From Thalassoglobus neptunius (lineage in GTDB: Bacteria; Planctomycetota; Planctomycetia; Planctomycetales; Planctomycetaceae), in contig NZ_SIHI01000013.1 of NCBI RefSeq assembly GCF_007859735.1, forward strand, positions 25,338 through 89,337: a stretch of 64,000 nt of DNA, written 5' to 3'. Both the position numbers and the translations under genes were made by a program. Under the pieces are notes generated by a model. It was not told the DNA's origin. It was given only the letters and a program-made list of their open reading frames with translations, and made no database searches. Positions 18,920 through 28,444 of this stretch are shown piece after piece; the first letter of the stretch is position 1; the number at the start of each line of letters is the position of its first letter.

Positions 18920-20920
18920 ATGGTCGCTGCACATGTGATTGACGATTTGTCAGACCGAATTCTGGCTGGGTATCCGTTGCTGGTGACGCGGACCTACGAA
19001 GAGAGACGCTGGGAGCAGGAGTTCCGGAGACTCGCCGCAGATTTCGGATGGTCGTGTGTGAGTTGGTCAATGACCGGCGGAGTTGTCGCTGACTCAGAGT
19101 CTTCAGGTTCAGAAGCTGGAGCCGAGAGAGTCGATCCCGTTGCCTTTCTGGCTCAGATTCAGAATGACTATCCGGGCCAGCATCTCTTTCTTCTGAAAGA
19201 CTTTCATCTCTGCTTCGACGATCCGTATGTCATTCGCAAGTTGAGAGATCTGGTTCCGGTCCTGCCCGGTCAGCAAAAGACTCTGATTCTCTTGGGGACA
19301 GTCGACACCATCCCGAAAGAGATTTCGAAAGATGTGTCGATCATCGATCTTCCGCTGCCTGATGAAGATGATTTGCACGAGATTCTCGAAGCGGTTCTGG
19401 ACGATCCGAAATCGGGGATTGCGACATCGATTCAACAGGCGGACCGCGAAACGCTGGTCCGTTCAGTTCTCGGGTTGACTGCTGACGAAGCACGCAAAGC
19501 GTGGGTGAAGTCACTGCGAGGAGCGGACGGATTGACCGATGAACTCTTCGCAAGTTTGATTTCCGAGAAACGAAAAGTGGTTCAGGGCGCGAGCTTGCTT
19601 GAGTTTGTGGCACTCGATGAAGGCATTGATGACGTCGGCGGACTGGACGGGTTGAAGGAATGGATTGCGAATCGATCCGAAGCTTTTTCAACCGATGCGA
19701 AGAATCGGCACATCGGAAATCCGAAAGGAGTTTTGCTGGCTGGCGTTCAAGGTTGTGGAAAGAGTCTGACAGCCCGGGCGATTGCCAGAATGCTGAAGTT
19801 TCCACTGATTCGAATGGATCTGGGCGACCTGCTGGAATCAGGACGAGGTGTTTCAGAACAGAATTTGAGAGATGTTCTCTCGACTGCAGAAACGATCGCG
19901 CCTGCCGTGTTGTGGATTGAAGAAATCGACAAAGCGTTCGCAGGATTCGTTGGAAACGAGTCTCAGGATCCGACGGTATCGCGGATCGTGGGACGATTCC
20001 TGACATGGCTCCAGGAACATACGCATCCAGTCTTCGTCGTCGCGACAGCGAATCGCATTGAGTCACTCCCGCCGGAACTGCTTCGACGGGGCCGGTTCGA
20101 TGATTTGTTCTTTGTCGATCTGCCAACCTATGAAGAACGGCTCGCCATCTTCCGAATCCATCTTCAAAAGCGCGGTTGGAATCCGGAGCAGTTTGATCTC
20201 GATTCCCACTCGAATGCGACGGAAGGATACAGCGGGGCAGAGATTGAAACGCTTGTGAACTCCGCAATCATCGACTCCTACGCGGAGAAGCGAATTCTCT
20301 CAGACGAAGACTTGCAGGACTCCATTGAGCGCACGGTTCCGCTGTCGATTACGATGGAAGACGAAATCTTTCAGCTGCGCGAATGGGCGAGAACACGGTG
20401 TCGACCTGCAACGCTTGATCATCGGGTGATTCGAGTTATGGAAGAGGAAGCCCGACGCGGAGAAACGCCCGCTGCGGAAGCTGAAGAAGTGTTGAAGTGG
20501 AAACAACTCGCGGAGTACGGACAAATTCCGGCAGCCATTATCGAGTTCCTCCGTCATCATGAACGAGTGACGTGGGATGTTCTTCTGAACGAGTTCGCTG
20601 ACTATACGGAAGTGTCTGGCCGATACGGACTCGTCTTTCGATCCGATCCGAAAGTCGTCATCTGGACGAGGATTGGCCGCGAACTCGTGGATCAACTGAT
20701 TGACCTCATCGTCCGGAAGCGGCTCTATCTTCATCCGTGTGGTGAAGATTTATATCAACAAGCATCGACACCCAAACTGCCAGCTGTTGCGAAGTTTCCT
20801 GACCAGCGCGTTCAGAACGCCGTCTGGCTCCCGACGGAATTGCAGCTCGCCCCTTATATTGGCGGGGCCGGGATTTACGGACGAGTCGCTCGCATCAAAA
20901 TGGGAGCCCCTAGCTCTTGA
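18920..20920 (+). CDS. AAA ATPase, Ycf46-like, with extra C-terminal domain
   Basis: A 666-residue cytoplasmic protein. The first about 220 residues form a degenerate ATPase-like domain typical of Ycf46-type proteins (YPLLVTRTYEE, LFLLKDFHLCFDDP, TLILLGT). A complete AAA module follows: Walker A GVQGCGKS (275-282), Walker B LWIEEID (331-337), the sensor Asn378 in ATAN, and arginine fingers in LRRGRFD (388-394). Beyond the AAA lid, about 170 residues carry an acidic helical region and a mixed region ending at IGGAGIYGRVARIKMG; this tail is not part of the usual family. The ATG at 18920 is preferred to the adjacent TTG. Client or process unknown. Confidence 0.85.
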   Translation: MVAAHVIDDLSDRILAGYPLLVTRTYEERRWEQEFRRLAADFGWSCVSWSMTGGVVADSESSGSEAGAERVDPVAFLAQIQNDYPGQHLFLLKDFHLCFDDPYVIRKLRDLVPVLPGQQKTLILLGTVDTIPKEISKDVSIIDLPLPDEDDLHEILEAVLDDPKSGIATSIQQADRETLVRSVLGLTADEARKAWVKSLRGADGLTDELFASLISEKRKVVQGASLLEFVALDEGIDDVGGLDGLKEWIANRSEAFSTDAKNRHIGNPKGVLLAGVQGCGKSLTARAIARMLKFPLIRMDLGDLLESGRGVSEQNLRDVLSTAETIAPAVLWIEEIDKAFAGFVGNESQDPTVSRIVGRFLTWLQEHTHPVFVVATANRIESLPPELLRRGRFDDLFFVDLPTYEERLAIFRIHLQKRGWNPEQFDLDSHSNATEGYSGAEIETLVNSAIIDSYAEKRILSDEDLQDSIERTVPLSITMEDEIFQLREWARTRCRPATLDHRVIRVMEEEARRGETPAAEAEEVLKWKQLAEYGQIPAAIIEFLRHHERVTWDVLLNEFADYTEVSGRYGLVFRSDPKVVIWTRIGRELVDQLIDLIVRKRLYLHPCGEDLYQQASTPKLPAVAKFPDQRVQNAVWLPTELQLAPYIGGAGIYGRVARIKMGAPSS

Positions 20921-21183
20921 GCGGGTTCCTGAAGAATTTCTTATCCGTGATCAGGGATTTTGCGCATCAGACGCTCTGACAACGACTCATAAGTAACTTT
21001 TGACAAGAAGCCAGCCGACGTTGAAGCGATGGCCATGACGCTCCGTTGAAAACGAATGTTTTGCGTCATCCGGCGGAAAATCTCTTTCTGAGAGACACCG
21101 CACAATTGACAATGTTCTGCAATTCGTCCATCGTGACCTAGCGTTTTTCTCGACAAACATCCTTACCATGAACGGGTGTCCCA

Positions 21184-22107
21184 ATGATTACATCGCTCGA
21201 CCGACGGCAGTTTCTTCAGGGAACTGCAGCACTCGCAGCTTCTGCTCTTCTTCCGCAGTTTGCCCTGTCAGCGGAAAAGAAGCCGCTCTATCAGATCTCG
21301 CTCGCTCAATGGTCTCTTCATAAGGCCATTTTTGACAAGAAGATGGACAATCTCGACTTCGCTAAAGTTGCGAAAACCGAGTTTGACATCAGTGCGATCG
21401 AATACGTGAACCAGTTCTTCTTCGAAAAGGCCAAGGATGAATCCTACCTGGCCGACATGAAGAAGCGGGCTGAAGATCAAGGCGTGCAGAGCCTGCTGAT
21501 CATGGTCGATCGAGAAGGACAACTCGGCGATCCAGATAAAAACAAACGCAGCCAGACCGTCGACAATCACAAGAAGTGGGTCGAAGCGGCCAAGTTCCTC
21601 GGTTGCCATTCCATCCGAGTCAACGCAGCCAGCCGAGGATCATACGACGAGCAGATCGAGTATGCGGCCGATGGGCTTGCTCAACTGACAGATTTCGCAA
21701 AGCCATTGGGGCTGAACATTCTTGTTGAGAATCATGGTGGGCTTTCCTCGAACGCTGCCTGGCTCTCAACCGTCATGGAACGCGTCGACGATCCGCATTG
21801 CGGCACGCTGCCAGATTTCGGAAACTTCCGAATCAGCGACGATAACTGGTACGACCGTTATCAAGGTGTGGAAGAGTTGATGCCGTTTGCACACGCGGTG
21901 AGTGCAAAATCTTACGACTTCGATGACAACGGAAACGACACCAGAACGGACTTCCTGAAAATCATGAAGATCGTGCTGGACGCCGGGTATCGTGGATTCG
22001 TCGGAATCGAATACGAAGGTCATCAACTCGACGAGTACGCAGGAATCCGAGCAACGAAGAAGCTGCTCGAAAAAGTTCGTGATGAATTGGCAGGGGACTA
22101 TGCCTGA
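21184..22107 (+). CDS. Tat-exported sugar phosphate isomerase/epimerase-like protein
   Basis: A 307-residue xylose-isomerase-like TIM-barrel protein. It starts with a twin-arginine signal, [25 protein letters not shown], typical of planctomycete exported epimerases. Barrel and metal-site features include [38 protein letters not shown] (Glu near the metal), [19 protein letters not shown] and GFVGIEYEG. Members act on free sugars or inositols. The stop overlaps the start of the ROK kinase gene by 8 bases, so the two likely work in one pathway, the isomerase outside and the kinase inside the cytoplasm. Confidence 0.88.
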   Translation: MITSLDRRQFLQGTAALAASALLPQFALSAEKKPLYQISLAQWSLHKAIFDKKMDNLDFAKVAKTEFDISAIEYVNQFFFEKAKDESYLADMKKRAEDQGVQSLLIMVDREGQLGDPDKNKRSQTVDNHKKWVEAAKFLGCHSIRVNAASRGSYDEQIEYAADGLAQLTDFAKPLGLNILVENHGGLSSNAAWLSTVMERVDDPHCGTLPDFGNFRISDDNWYDRYQGVEELMPFAHAVSAKSYDFDDNGNDTRTDFLKIMKIVLDAGYRGFVGIEYEGHQLDEYAGIRATKKLLEKVRDELAGDYA

Positions 22108-23065
22108 GATTTTTGCAGGTGTCGACGTTGGAGGAACGACGGTCAAATGTGCCCTTGCGGACCAGGATGGCAACGTCCTGCGTGAGGGCACGATTGATAC
22201 CGATTCTCACTACGGTCCGAAGGAAGTCCTGAAGCGCATTGGTGATCTCGTCCTGAAACTCGCTGGAGAATTGGGGGAGTCACAACTCGTTGCGCTCGGA
22301 ATGGGACTTCCCGGACTCGTCGATCTTCACGCCGGTGAAACGCGTTACCTTCCGAACATGACGGCGCACTGGAAGAACGTTCCAGTCTCTGCGATTCTCT
22401 CTGAACAGATTCAGTGTCGAGTTCTTCTTCTCAATGATGTGCGAACAGCGACACTCGGTGAGTTGACGTTTCGCGAAGGTCCAGCAGCAAAGACGATGGT
22501 CTTCATCGCGATCGGAACCGGCATCGGTGGTGGGATTGTCATCGATGGCAAGTTGCGACTGGGGCCGCTGGGCGCAGCGGGAGAACTCGGACACCAGACG
22601 ATTGACCGGACAGGTCCCCTGTGTGGATGCGGGAATCACGGATGTCTTGAAACTCTCGCCAGTGGAACGGCTCTCGCTGCCGAAGGAATTCGACTGATGT
22701 TGATGGGGCTGGCCCCGAATCTTCATGATTTGGTTGATGGTGAGCCGGGCCGAGTCGATGTTGAGATGATGGGGCAGGTCGCCGATCAGGATGATGCTGT
22801 TCGCGATGCCATTCTCAACGCAGCTTCGGATATTGCGATTGGCGTGGCGAATGTCGTGACGACGGTCCATCCGGATCTCGTTGTTATCGGCGGCGGCGTG
22901 GCCAATCTCGGTCCGCTTCTTCTTGACCGTATTCGTGAAGACGTCGAAACCCGAGTCGGAAGACTATTCCCCGTCGATGATATCCGGATCGAAAAGTCAC
23001 AACTCGGGGCAAAAGCGGGCGTTCTCGGAGCCGTCGCATTGGCGATTCATGGTTTCCCGGATTAG
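22100..23065 (+). CDS. ROK-family sugar kinase (glucokinase-like)
   Basis: A 321-residue kinase. ATG 22100 is chosen because it gives the ROK N-terminus [21 protein letters not shown] with phosphate-binding DxGGT, has CAGGGG upstream, and overlaps the previous stop by 8 bases. Further marks are [38 protein letters not shown] with catalytic-region Asp in LNDV, and the zinc-binding signature ELGHQTID to [15 protein letters not shown]. These indicate a cytoplasmic hexokinase-type enzyme, likely for glucose. It follows a sugar isomerase-like gene. A transcriptional ROK repressor is ruled out because no helix-turn-helix precedes the kinase fold. Confidence 0.93.
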   Translation: MPEIFAGVDVGGTTVKCALADQDGNVLREGTIDTDSHYGPKEVLKRIGDLVLKLAGELGESQLVALGMGLPGLVDLHAGETRYLPNMTAHWKNVPVSAILSEQIQCRVLLLNDVRTATLGELTFREGPAAKTMVFIAIGTGIGGGIVIDGKLRLGPLGAAGELGHQTIDRTGPLCGCGNHGCLETLASGTALAAEGIRLMLMGLAPNLHDLVDGEPGRVDVEMMGQVADQDDAVRDAILNAASDIAIGVANVVTTVHPDLVVIGGGVANLGPLLLDRIREDVETRVGRLFPVDDIRIEKSQLGAKAGVLGAVALAIHGFPD

Positions 23066-23134
23066 GGGAACTTTGCGTCACGACGAAAGATCATTTTCGC
23101 TGAGTGAGCAGAGTGCGCTGCTGCACGATCCACA

Positions 23135-23186
23135 AAAAGCCCGCTGCTTAGGTCACTTCAATGAAGGACGAAAGCAGCGGGCTTTT
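23135..23186. terminator. bidirectional hairpin terminator
   Basis: A perfect 15-bp stem, AAAAGCCCGCTGCTT at 23135-23149 and its complement at 23172-23186, encloses a 22-base loop. A-rich and T-rich flanks allow termination in both directions, after the ROK kinase gene (plus) and the small secreted protein gene (minus). Confidence 0.88.
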
Positions 23187-23238
23187 CAATTGCCGTTCCG
23201 CTTGGCTCCAAGAGTCGATGAGAGCATTTTTAGTTTTC

Positions 23239-23325
23239 GTTTGCACTCACTCGCACGAGCAAACTCAGTCTTTTTGTCTGATGAAAAAGTTCAATCGAGT
23301 GCACAGGAAAGAGCAACTTCCTCTA
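23239..23325 (+). repeat. dispersed hairpin repeat, copy A
   Basis: Roughly 87 bases that match copies at 36179-36280 and 53316-53401. It begins GTTTGCACTCACTCGCACGA, contains CTGATGAAAAAGTTCAA, then CGAGTGCACAGG, and ends GAGCAACTTCCTCTA. The GCACTC and GAGTGC arms can pair. On the minus strand its edge reads TAGAGG, and this TAG is the stop codon of the small protein gene next to it. Confidence 0.85.
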
Positions 23326-23631
23326 GAAGCCGAACGAGAAATACGGGGTGGAAATGTAACCGTTCCGATAGCGGGGACCATAATACGGTCGACGTCCGTA
23401 ATAGCGTCCTCGGTCGTAGCGGTTGTCGAAACGTCGATCCAGTTGCCGGTCGAATTGGCGATAGTCTCGCCGTGCGTCTCGATACCCACGATCGAAAGAC
23501 CGATCCAATCGACGTTCGATTCGATTTCGTAACACGCGCCGAGGCGGCGCAGCTTCGGCAGTTGTCGTGTCGCTGACTCCAGTCAGAATGAACATTGAGG
23601 CAACAGTTGTTGCGATGAGAAAGTTTTTCAT
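23323..23631 (-). CDS. small secreted Arg/Tyr-rich protein
   Basis: A 102-residue protein with a clear signal peptide (MKNFLIATTVASMFILTGVS, cleavage near TAEAA) and a GGAGGT ribosome site right before the ATG. The mature part is extremely basic and repetitive, with runs built from RxxDR units such as ERRLDRSFDRGYRDARR and later Tyr/Gly-rich RGRYYGRRPYYGPRYRNG, ending YISTPYFSFGF. It may bind polyanions in the envelope or matrix, but no function is known. Its stop codon TAG lies on the edge of the dispersed repeat copy A, so the C-terminus may have been set by that element. Confidence 0.75.
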   Translation of the reverse strand: MKNFLIATTVASMFILTGVSDTTTAEAAPPRRVLRNRIERRLDRSFDRGYRDARRDYRQFDRQLDRRFDNRYDRGRYYGRRPYYGPRYRNGYISTPYFSFGF

Positions 23632-24160
23632 GAGAGACCTCCGGTCGTTAATTCACTTCATGCAATCGCTCAAATGGAAATGAGCGCATTACTTTCATCC
23701 TATGCATGACTCTTCTCAGTTCAAGACGTGTGGAGGGCTCTGCAATCCGTGGATCAATGCAAAATCGTGAGGCAAATTGCAGTCAGACAACGGTTTACCG
23801 AGTTTTCGAGAATTGCCCAAACTTACTCGTTGCTCACGACGTTGTGTGAAATTGACGACGTCGATTTCGAAACGAGCTGAAGCGAAATTCTTCTCGCGAG
23901 GACTTGTTCCAATGGCGCTACGCGGTCGATCGAATCAAAGCGCACGTACACAAGCCAACAAGCGAGGATGCAACCCGTTCGAGGGAATGCGTTGAAAGGA
24001 ATGCCGGACGTTCCCGACAATGCAGAGCATGAGAGAGGTCGTTAAAAAGGCACTGTAAGAAGTCGCGAGAAAGAGACCATCGACGACGATGCTGCCACGC
24101 AATATCATCCACGTCGGTGAACAGTCACAGTCTACATAGTCGATCGAAGTGTGGTGAACG
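23632..24160. other. divergent intergenic region, nothing recognised
   Basis: About 530 bases between the small secreted protein gene (minus) and doxX-like (plus). Promoters for both are expected. Open frames on either strand lack ribosome sites and protein-like composition, and no hairpin or repeat was noticed. Confidence 0.4.
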
Positions 24161-24580
24161 ATGAGTTCGAAGAACCTCCGAATTGTGGGATGGGTCCTGA
24201 GTATTCTTCTGGTGGCGTTTCTGGTCTTTGGAAGCGCCATGGGGAAGTTTACTGAATGGGAAGGGAAGGCGGAGATGTTCGACAAGCTGGGATGGGAGCA
24301 AGACGTGATGCATACCATCGGCATTGTCGAAGTTGTGATCGCGATCCTGTTCCTGATTCCTCACACTGCGTTTGTCGCTGCCATTTTACTTGCTGGTTAT
24401 CTCGGCGGAGCAACTGCGACGCATGTGCGGATTGAAGATCCGTTTCTCGTTCCGATCATCATTGGGGTTGTCGCCTGGATCGCACTCGGTTTGCGTCAGC
24501 CGGATGTCTTTCGACTTGCCTTTCGCGGGCCGAGCGCAAGTAGTGATCAAGCTCCAACACCCGAAACCGACAAGAGCTAA
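24161..24580 (+). CDS. DoxX-like membrane protein
   Basis: A 139-residue membrane protein with four predicted helices: VGWVLSILLVAFLVFGSAM, TIGIVEVVIAILFLIP, AFVAAILLAGYLGGATATHV, and PIIIGVVAWIALGLRQ. The spacing and the LGGATATHVR motif fit the DoxX-like family. Such proteins sit in the cytoplasmic membrane; some partner oxidoreductases, but most have no proven role. It is convergent with the arginine decarboxylase gene with only 15 bases between the stops. Confidence 0.85.
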   Translation: MSSKNLRIVGWVLSILLVAFLVFGSAMGKFTEWEGKAEMFDKLGWEQDVMHTIGIVEVVIAILFLIPHTAFVAAILLAGYLGGATATHVRIEDPFLVPIIIGVVAWIALGLRQPDVFRLAFRGPSASSDQAPTPETDKS

Positions 24581-24590
24581 GCTGCTCTTG
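24571..24590. terminator. possible short terminator hairpin between convergent genes
   Basis: CAAGAGC and GCTCTTG can pair around a six-base loop that contains the stop codon of the DoxX gene; a T/C-rich stretch follows on the plus strand. The stem is only 7 bp, so this is weak. Confidence 0.3.
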
Positions 24591-24595
24591 CTCTT

Positions 24596-26512
24596 CTATT
24601 CCTGAAGCCCTTCGAGGTACGTGTAGCCGTTGAGGCCTTCTTCGTAGAATTTGATCAGTCGACCTGCTTCGGCATTGTCGATGAGTCCTTCTCGAACAGC
24701 GGCTTCGGCGGCCATCTGAAGTCGATCGATCAGTTCGCGTCCATTGAACTGAACGTACTCAAGCACTTCACTGACGGTCTCTCCTTTGATGATCGACTCC
24801 AGCATCACTCTGCCGTTCTCATCGAGATCAACATGAATGGTATTGGTGTCGCCGAACAGGTTGTGGAGGTCGCCGAGGATTTCCTGGTAGGCTCCGATCA
24901 GGAACGCCCCGAGGTAATAAGGTGAGCCATCAAACTCGTGCAGACGCAGGGTTTTCTTGACATCACGTCGATCGATAAACGTGTCGATTTTGCCGTCGGA
25001 ATCGCAGGTAATGTCACACAGGACCGCGTGCCGGCTTGGTTTTTCCTCCAGTCGGTGAATGGGCATCACCGGGAAGAGTTGTTTGATCGCCCAGCTGTCG
25101 GGCATTGATTGAAACAGCGAAAAGTTGCAGAAGAACAAATCGGAAAGCATTCCGGGCAGGGAAGTCAGTTCTTCGGGAATGTAATCCAGATCCTCAAGAA
25201 GCCGTGTGATCTTTCGACAGATCGCGAAGAAGAGATTCTCTGCGAGCACTCGTTGTTCGAGCGGCAGGTATCCCCCGCTGAAGAGGCTCATCGCCATGTC
25301 AATGGCTTGCTGGCAGTCGTGATAACTCTCCTGGACGTTCCTCTGAGTCAGTTCACTATACGTCAACATCAGGTCGTGAAGAGGTTGTTCGTAGTTGTCC
25401 GGAATCTCAGGGGGAATGGCTTCGACATCACCCTGTCGGGTGACACCCAGTGTTCCGAAAATTAAGGCGCTATGGAAAGCTGCAATTGCGCGACCACTTT
25501 CCGAAAGGATGATCGGGTGATCGACCCCGGTCTCGTCGCAGACCGTTTGAATGTGGTAGATCACGTCATTGGCGTATTCCTGGAGGGTGTAATTCATGCT
25601 CGACTGAAAATTCGTCTGCGAACCATCGTAGTCGACACCCAGTCCTCCCCCGACGTCGAGGTATTCGAGTCCGGCCCCGCGTCGCGCAAGATCGACATAC
25701 ACTCGGCTGGCTTCTGTGATCGCAGCTTTGACCTGTCGAATGTTTGTAATCTGGCTGCCAAGATGAAAATGCAGCAGATTAAAACAGTCCTGCATTCCCT
25801 GGCTTTCCAACAGCTCAAGCCCTTTCAGGATCTCGCTGACGGTCAGGCCGAATTTGGAGCGGTAGCCGCCTGAAGATTGCCATCGTCCCGCCCCGCGGGC
25901 AGCCAGCTTCACTCGCATTCCGATTCGAGGACGGACACCAACCTGCTTGGCAATTTTCAGGATTCGTTCCAGTTCCGTGTACTTCTCAACGACCGGAAGA
26001 ACCGTTCGTCCGATCTTCTGCGCGAGCATCGCCATTTCGATAAACTCGTCGTCCTTAAAGCCGTTGCAAATGATCGGCATCGACGGGTCCGTCATCGCGA
26101 CCACTGCGAGCAATTCGGGTTTGCTACCAGCTTCGAGACCGAATCCGAATTCTCGACCGTATTCGACAATTTTCTCGACGACTTCTCGCTGCTGGTTGAC
26201 CTTGATCGGGTAGACGCAGGCGTATTGCCCCTGATAGTCATTTTCTTTGATGGCTTTGGCGAAGACGTCGCGAATTTCGGTCAGCCGCTCTTTCAGGATG
26301 CCGTTGAATCTCAGAAGAATCGGCAGGTCGAGACCTCGGACCTGCAGCCGATCAATCAACTTCTTGAGATCAAGGGCTCGCTCCTTATTGCGGTCCGGGT
26401 GCACGAGCAGGTGACCATTCGGGCCGATGGAAAAGAAGCCGTTGCCCCACCTGTTGACCTCGTACAAATCGTTCGAGTCACTTGTGGTCCAGGAGTTTGC
26501 AGGATCGATCAT
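24596..26512 (-). CDS. speA: biosynthetic arginine decarboxylase SpeA
   Basis: A 638-residue PLP enzyme that converts arginine to agmatine for polyamine synthesis. The N-terminus WGNGFFSIGPNGHLLVHP and the PLP-lysine motif YPIKVNQQ (Lys104) are characteristic, followed by GLEAGSKPELLA, RIGMRVKL, SKFGLTVSEI, LHFHLGSQI, YLDVGGGLGVDYDG, SESGRAI, and the Cys-bearing C-terminal active-site region HAVLCDITCDSDGKID. Length matches the bacterial SpeA family (about 630-660). No other polyamine genes are adjacent. It is convergent with the DoxX-like gene, and its promoter must lie in the 300 bases upstream. Confidence 0.97.
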   Translation of the reverse strand: MIDPANSWTTSDSNDLYEVNRWGNGFFSIGPNGHLLVHPDRNKERALDLKKLIDRLQVRGLDLPILLRFNGILKERLTEIRDVFAKAIKENDYQGQYACVYPIKVNQQREVVEKIVEYGREFGFGLEAGSKPELLAVVAMTDPSMPIICNGFKDDEFIEMAMLAQKIGRTVLPVVEKYTELERILKIAKQVGVRPRIGMRVKLAARGAGRWQSSGGYRSKFGLTVSEILKGLELLESQGMQDCFNLLHFHLGSQITNIRQVKAAITEASRVYVDLARRGAGLEYLDVGGGLGVDYDGSQTNFQSSMNYTLQEYANDVIYHIQTVCDETGVDHPIILSESGRAIAAFHSALIFGTLGVTRQGDVEAIPPEIPDNYEQPLHDLMLTYSELTQRNVQESYHDCQQAIDMAMSLFSGGYLPLEQRVLAENLFFAICRKITRLLEDLDYIPEELTSLPGMLSDLFFCNFSLFQSMPDSWAIKQLFPVMPIHRLEEKPSRHAVLCDITCDSDGKIDTFIDRRDVKKTLRLHEFDGSPYYLGAFLIGAYQEILGDLHNLFGDTNTIHVDLDENGRVMLESIIKGETVSEVLEYVQFNGRELIDRLQMAAEAAVREGLIDNAEAGRLIKFYEEGLNGYTYLEGLQE

Positions 26513-26812
26513 GTTTGGCGAAATTCCAAATCTACTCTAACCGGGCTGAAGTGTTGTCACGCGATACCGAACACTCATCGGGATTGCGAGATCAAATCGA
26601 AACGCATTCGGGAATCGATCCGAAATCCAGCTGCTGTGGCGACAGTCTGGTCAGTCGGGTTGAGAGATCGTTTCCAGAGAATTCAGGAATTGGGGCGATG
26701 AACACTGCTCCGCCAGTTGTGATCTGGGCGGCGCCGAATTCTCCAACATTCGATTCCCCAGTGAAAGCAAAGAAGGGAGAACTTTCTGAAAGTTTCCCGT
26801 CGCTGGGATTTG
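26513..26812. other. intergenic region, nothing recognised
   Basis: About 300 bases upstream of speA and downstream of the DUF1802 gene, both on the minus strand. It probably holds the speA promoter; no hairpin, repeat or supported ORF was seen. Confidence 0.35.
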
Positions 26813-27451
26813 TTAATCGGACGGGTGGTGAAGACGCATCGACGAACCGGTTGCCCTTTTGAACTCATCAATGCGACGCTCAAATTCCTCGTCAGAGAGA
26901 ACCGCGTTTAATCCACTTGTAGAGAGAGGAACGCTCAGCGTTAACCAACTCTTGCAGCCATCGTACTGGTCGGTGTGTTCGACGAGGACCGGTTTCGGAA
27001 AGGAAAAAGCCCGTACAAACAGTGCCGTCAACCCGGGCGACCGATACTCGAACCGCTGGTGAGTCACTTCGTCTTTCAACACATGCAGATTGCGAATTGT
27101 TGATAGCTGAGACAAATCGTCGATGTAGCAGCTCATCTGAACTTCGCAAAAGACTTGAATGGGAATTTCGTTCGCCGTGGCTGACGAAGCGATGGGGACT
27201 TCGTTCCCGGGCATTTTTTCTGCAAATTCCGGAGTGATCAGTTCAACGGTTTGATGAAAACGCGTGGGGAACAACCAGAACCGATCCGATTTGATCCGGA
27301 ACTCCCCGTGATCTTCACGAATTCCGCCGGTCCTCAGAAGAACACTTTGATGACCCGAACGAAGTGCTTCACACACGACGGCCCAATCCTTGAGGGCATG
27401 CGCTTCCTCATGAACGGAACAGTCTCTCGGGTTCATCGTTGGTTTCATCAT
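26813..27451 (-). CDS. DUF1802 family protein
   Basis: A 212-residue protein that fits the DUF1802 family. The key N-terminal pattern HALKDWAVVCEALRSGHQSVLLRTGGIRED is followed by FWLFPTRFHQTVELI, and a central QVFCEVQMSCYIDDLSQL. It is predicted to be cytoplasmic and without known activity. Two adjacent ATG codons start the frame and a third lies five codons in; none has a strong ribosome site, so the exact start is uncertain. It is in the same direction as speA and leuD. Confidence 0.82.
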   Translation of the reverse strand: MMKPTMNPRDCSVHEEAHALKDWAVVCEALRSGHQSVLLRTGGIREDHGEFRIKSDRFWLFPTRFHQTVELITPEFAEKMPGNEVPIASSATANEIPIQVFCEVQMSCYIDDLSQLSTIRNLHVLKDEVTHQRFEYRSPGLTALFVRAFSFPKPVLVEHTDQYDGCKSWLTLSVPLSTSGLNAVLSDEEFERRIDEFKRATGSSMRLHHPSD

Positions 27452-27530
27452 GTTAAGTGGCGAGCAACAGGTCGCGGCGAAAAAGGAGGAATCACAACTC
27501 GAGCGAGCACGCGAAAACCATGAATCTCGC

Positions 27531-28127
27531 TTAGTGCTCGACGAATTCTTTGACGTAAGGAAGAGATTCGAGTTTCTCCTTGATCGAAGGATGTCGATCG
27601 AGGAGTTGGGCGAGGAAGTCCCATTTGCCGGTGGTCAGCGCTTCGTGAGCACTTTGCGGCATCTCGACGGAAATCACTTCTTCGCCAAAAGTGAGCTCAT
27701 TCTTCGGGAGATTGAGTTCCAGTTCAAGTTTGGGATTTGCGGAGACGGCAGCGGCGATGCGTTCCAGCTCGGAGCGAGACGCAGTGACGGCCGGGATTCC
27801 GAGCGATGTGCAGTTCCCGAAGAAGATCTCTGCGAAGGATTCCGCGACAATTGCTTCAATTCCCCATCGCATGAGCGATTGCGGTGCATGTTCGCGCGAC
27901 GATCCACAACCGAAGTTTCGGCCGCTGATCAGAATCTTTCCTTCCTGGTGGGCTTCATGGTTGAACGGATGCGATTCGTCCTGTTCCCGATCGTCTTTGA
28001 AAGCGTGTTCGCCAATGCCTTCAAAGCTGACACATCGAAGAAAACGCGCCGGGATGATTCGATCTGTATCAATATCGTCGAGCAACAGCGGCATTCCTGG
28101 CCCGGTGACTGTTTCGATTACCTGCAT
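27531..28127 (-). CDS. leuD: 3-isopropylmalate dehydratase small subunit LeuD
   Basis: A 198-residue subunit of isopropylmalate isomerase, which partners LeuC in leucine synthesis. Signatures are DDIDTDRIIPARFL (17-30), ILISGRNFGCGSSREHAPQSL (65-85), and AIVAESFAEIFFGNC. The swivelling-domain length is normal for bacterial LeuD. No leuC is present in the window, so the subunits are encoded apart. The start has GAGGAA upstream and overlaps the end of a short upstream frame by 10 bases (ATGCAGGTAA), which may couple their translation. A homoaconitase small subunit is a less likely reading. Confidence 0.95.
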   Translation of the reverse strand: MQVIETVTGPGMPLLLDDIDTDRIIPARFLRCVSFEGIGEHAFKDDREQDESHPFNHEAHQEGKILISGRNFGCGSSREHAPQSLMRWGIEAIVAESFAEIFFGNCTSLGIPAVTASRSELERIAAAVSANPKLELELNLPKNELTFGEEVISVEMPQSAHEALTTGKWDFLAQLLDRHPSIKEKLESLPYVKEFVEH

Positions 28128-28339
28128 AACAATTCCTCTATTCGTTCGACATCAAGCCAGTTGAGACTGCGTAATTTCTGATCCCACACAATAGCAGACC
28201 ATTGATTCTTGCCAAAACGAATCAGCATCAGGAATTTCAGACTCAGTCGATTCCGATCAGAGAACTTAGTGAACATTTGCAGGTCGTTCCGTTCGAGTTG
28301 AAGTTTCCGTTGAGGACGTTCGAACGGCATAATTTTCAT
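28118..28339 (-). CDS. small hypothetical protein upstream of leuD
   Basis: A 73-residue open frame ending inside the leuD start, with the shared sequence ATGCAGGTAA. The translation has few rare codons and a protein-like mix (RPQRKLQLERNDLQMFTKF, FLMLIRFGKNQWSAIVWDQK, LNWLDVERIEELL). It has no signal peptide or known motif. The tight overlap suggests a real gene or a translated leader that feeds ribosomes to leuD. It could also be chance, since no strong ribosome site precedes either of its two ATG codons. Confidence 0.45.
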   Translation of the reverse strand: MKIMPFERPQRKLQLERNDLQMFTKFSDRNRLSLKFLMLIRFGKNQWSAIVWDQKLRSLNWLDVERIEELLCR

Positions 28340-28444
28340 TGGAATGCAGGAATTTGACGTCTCTAGCGTCAGACAGACAGGGCTCGCTTCCGATTTTTCA
28401 ACTCAGACGGAGCGCTACCCATCCACCTCTTTTTATCTTCGCCC

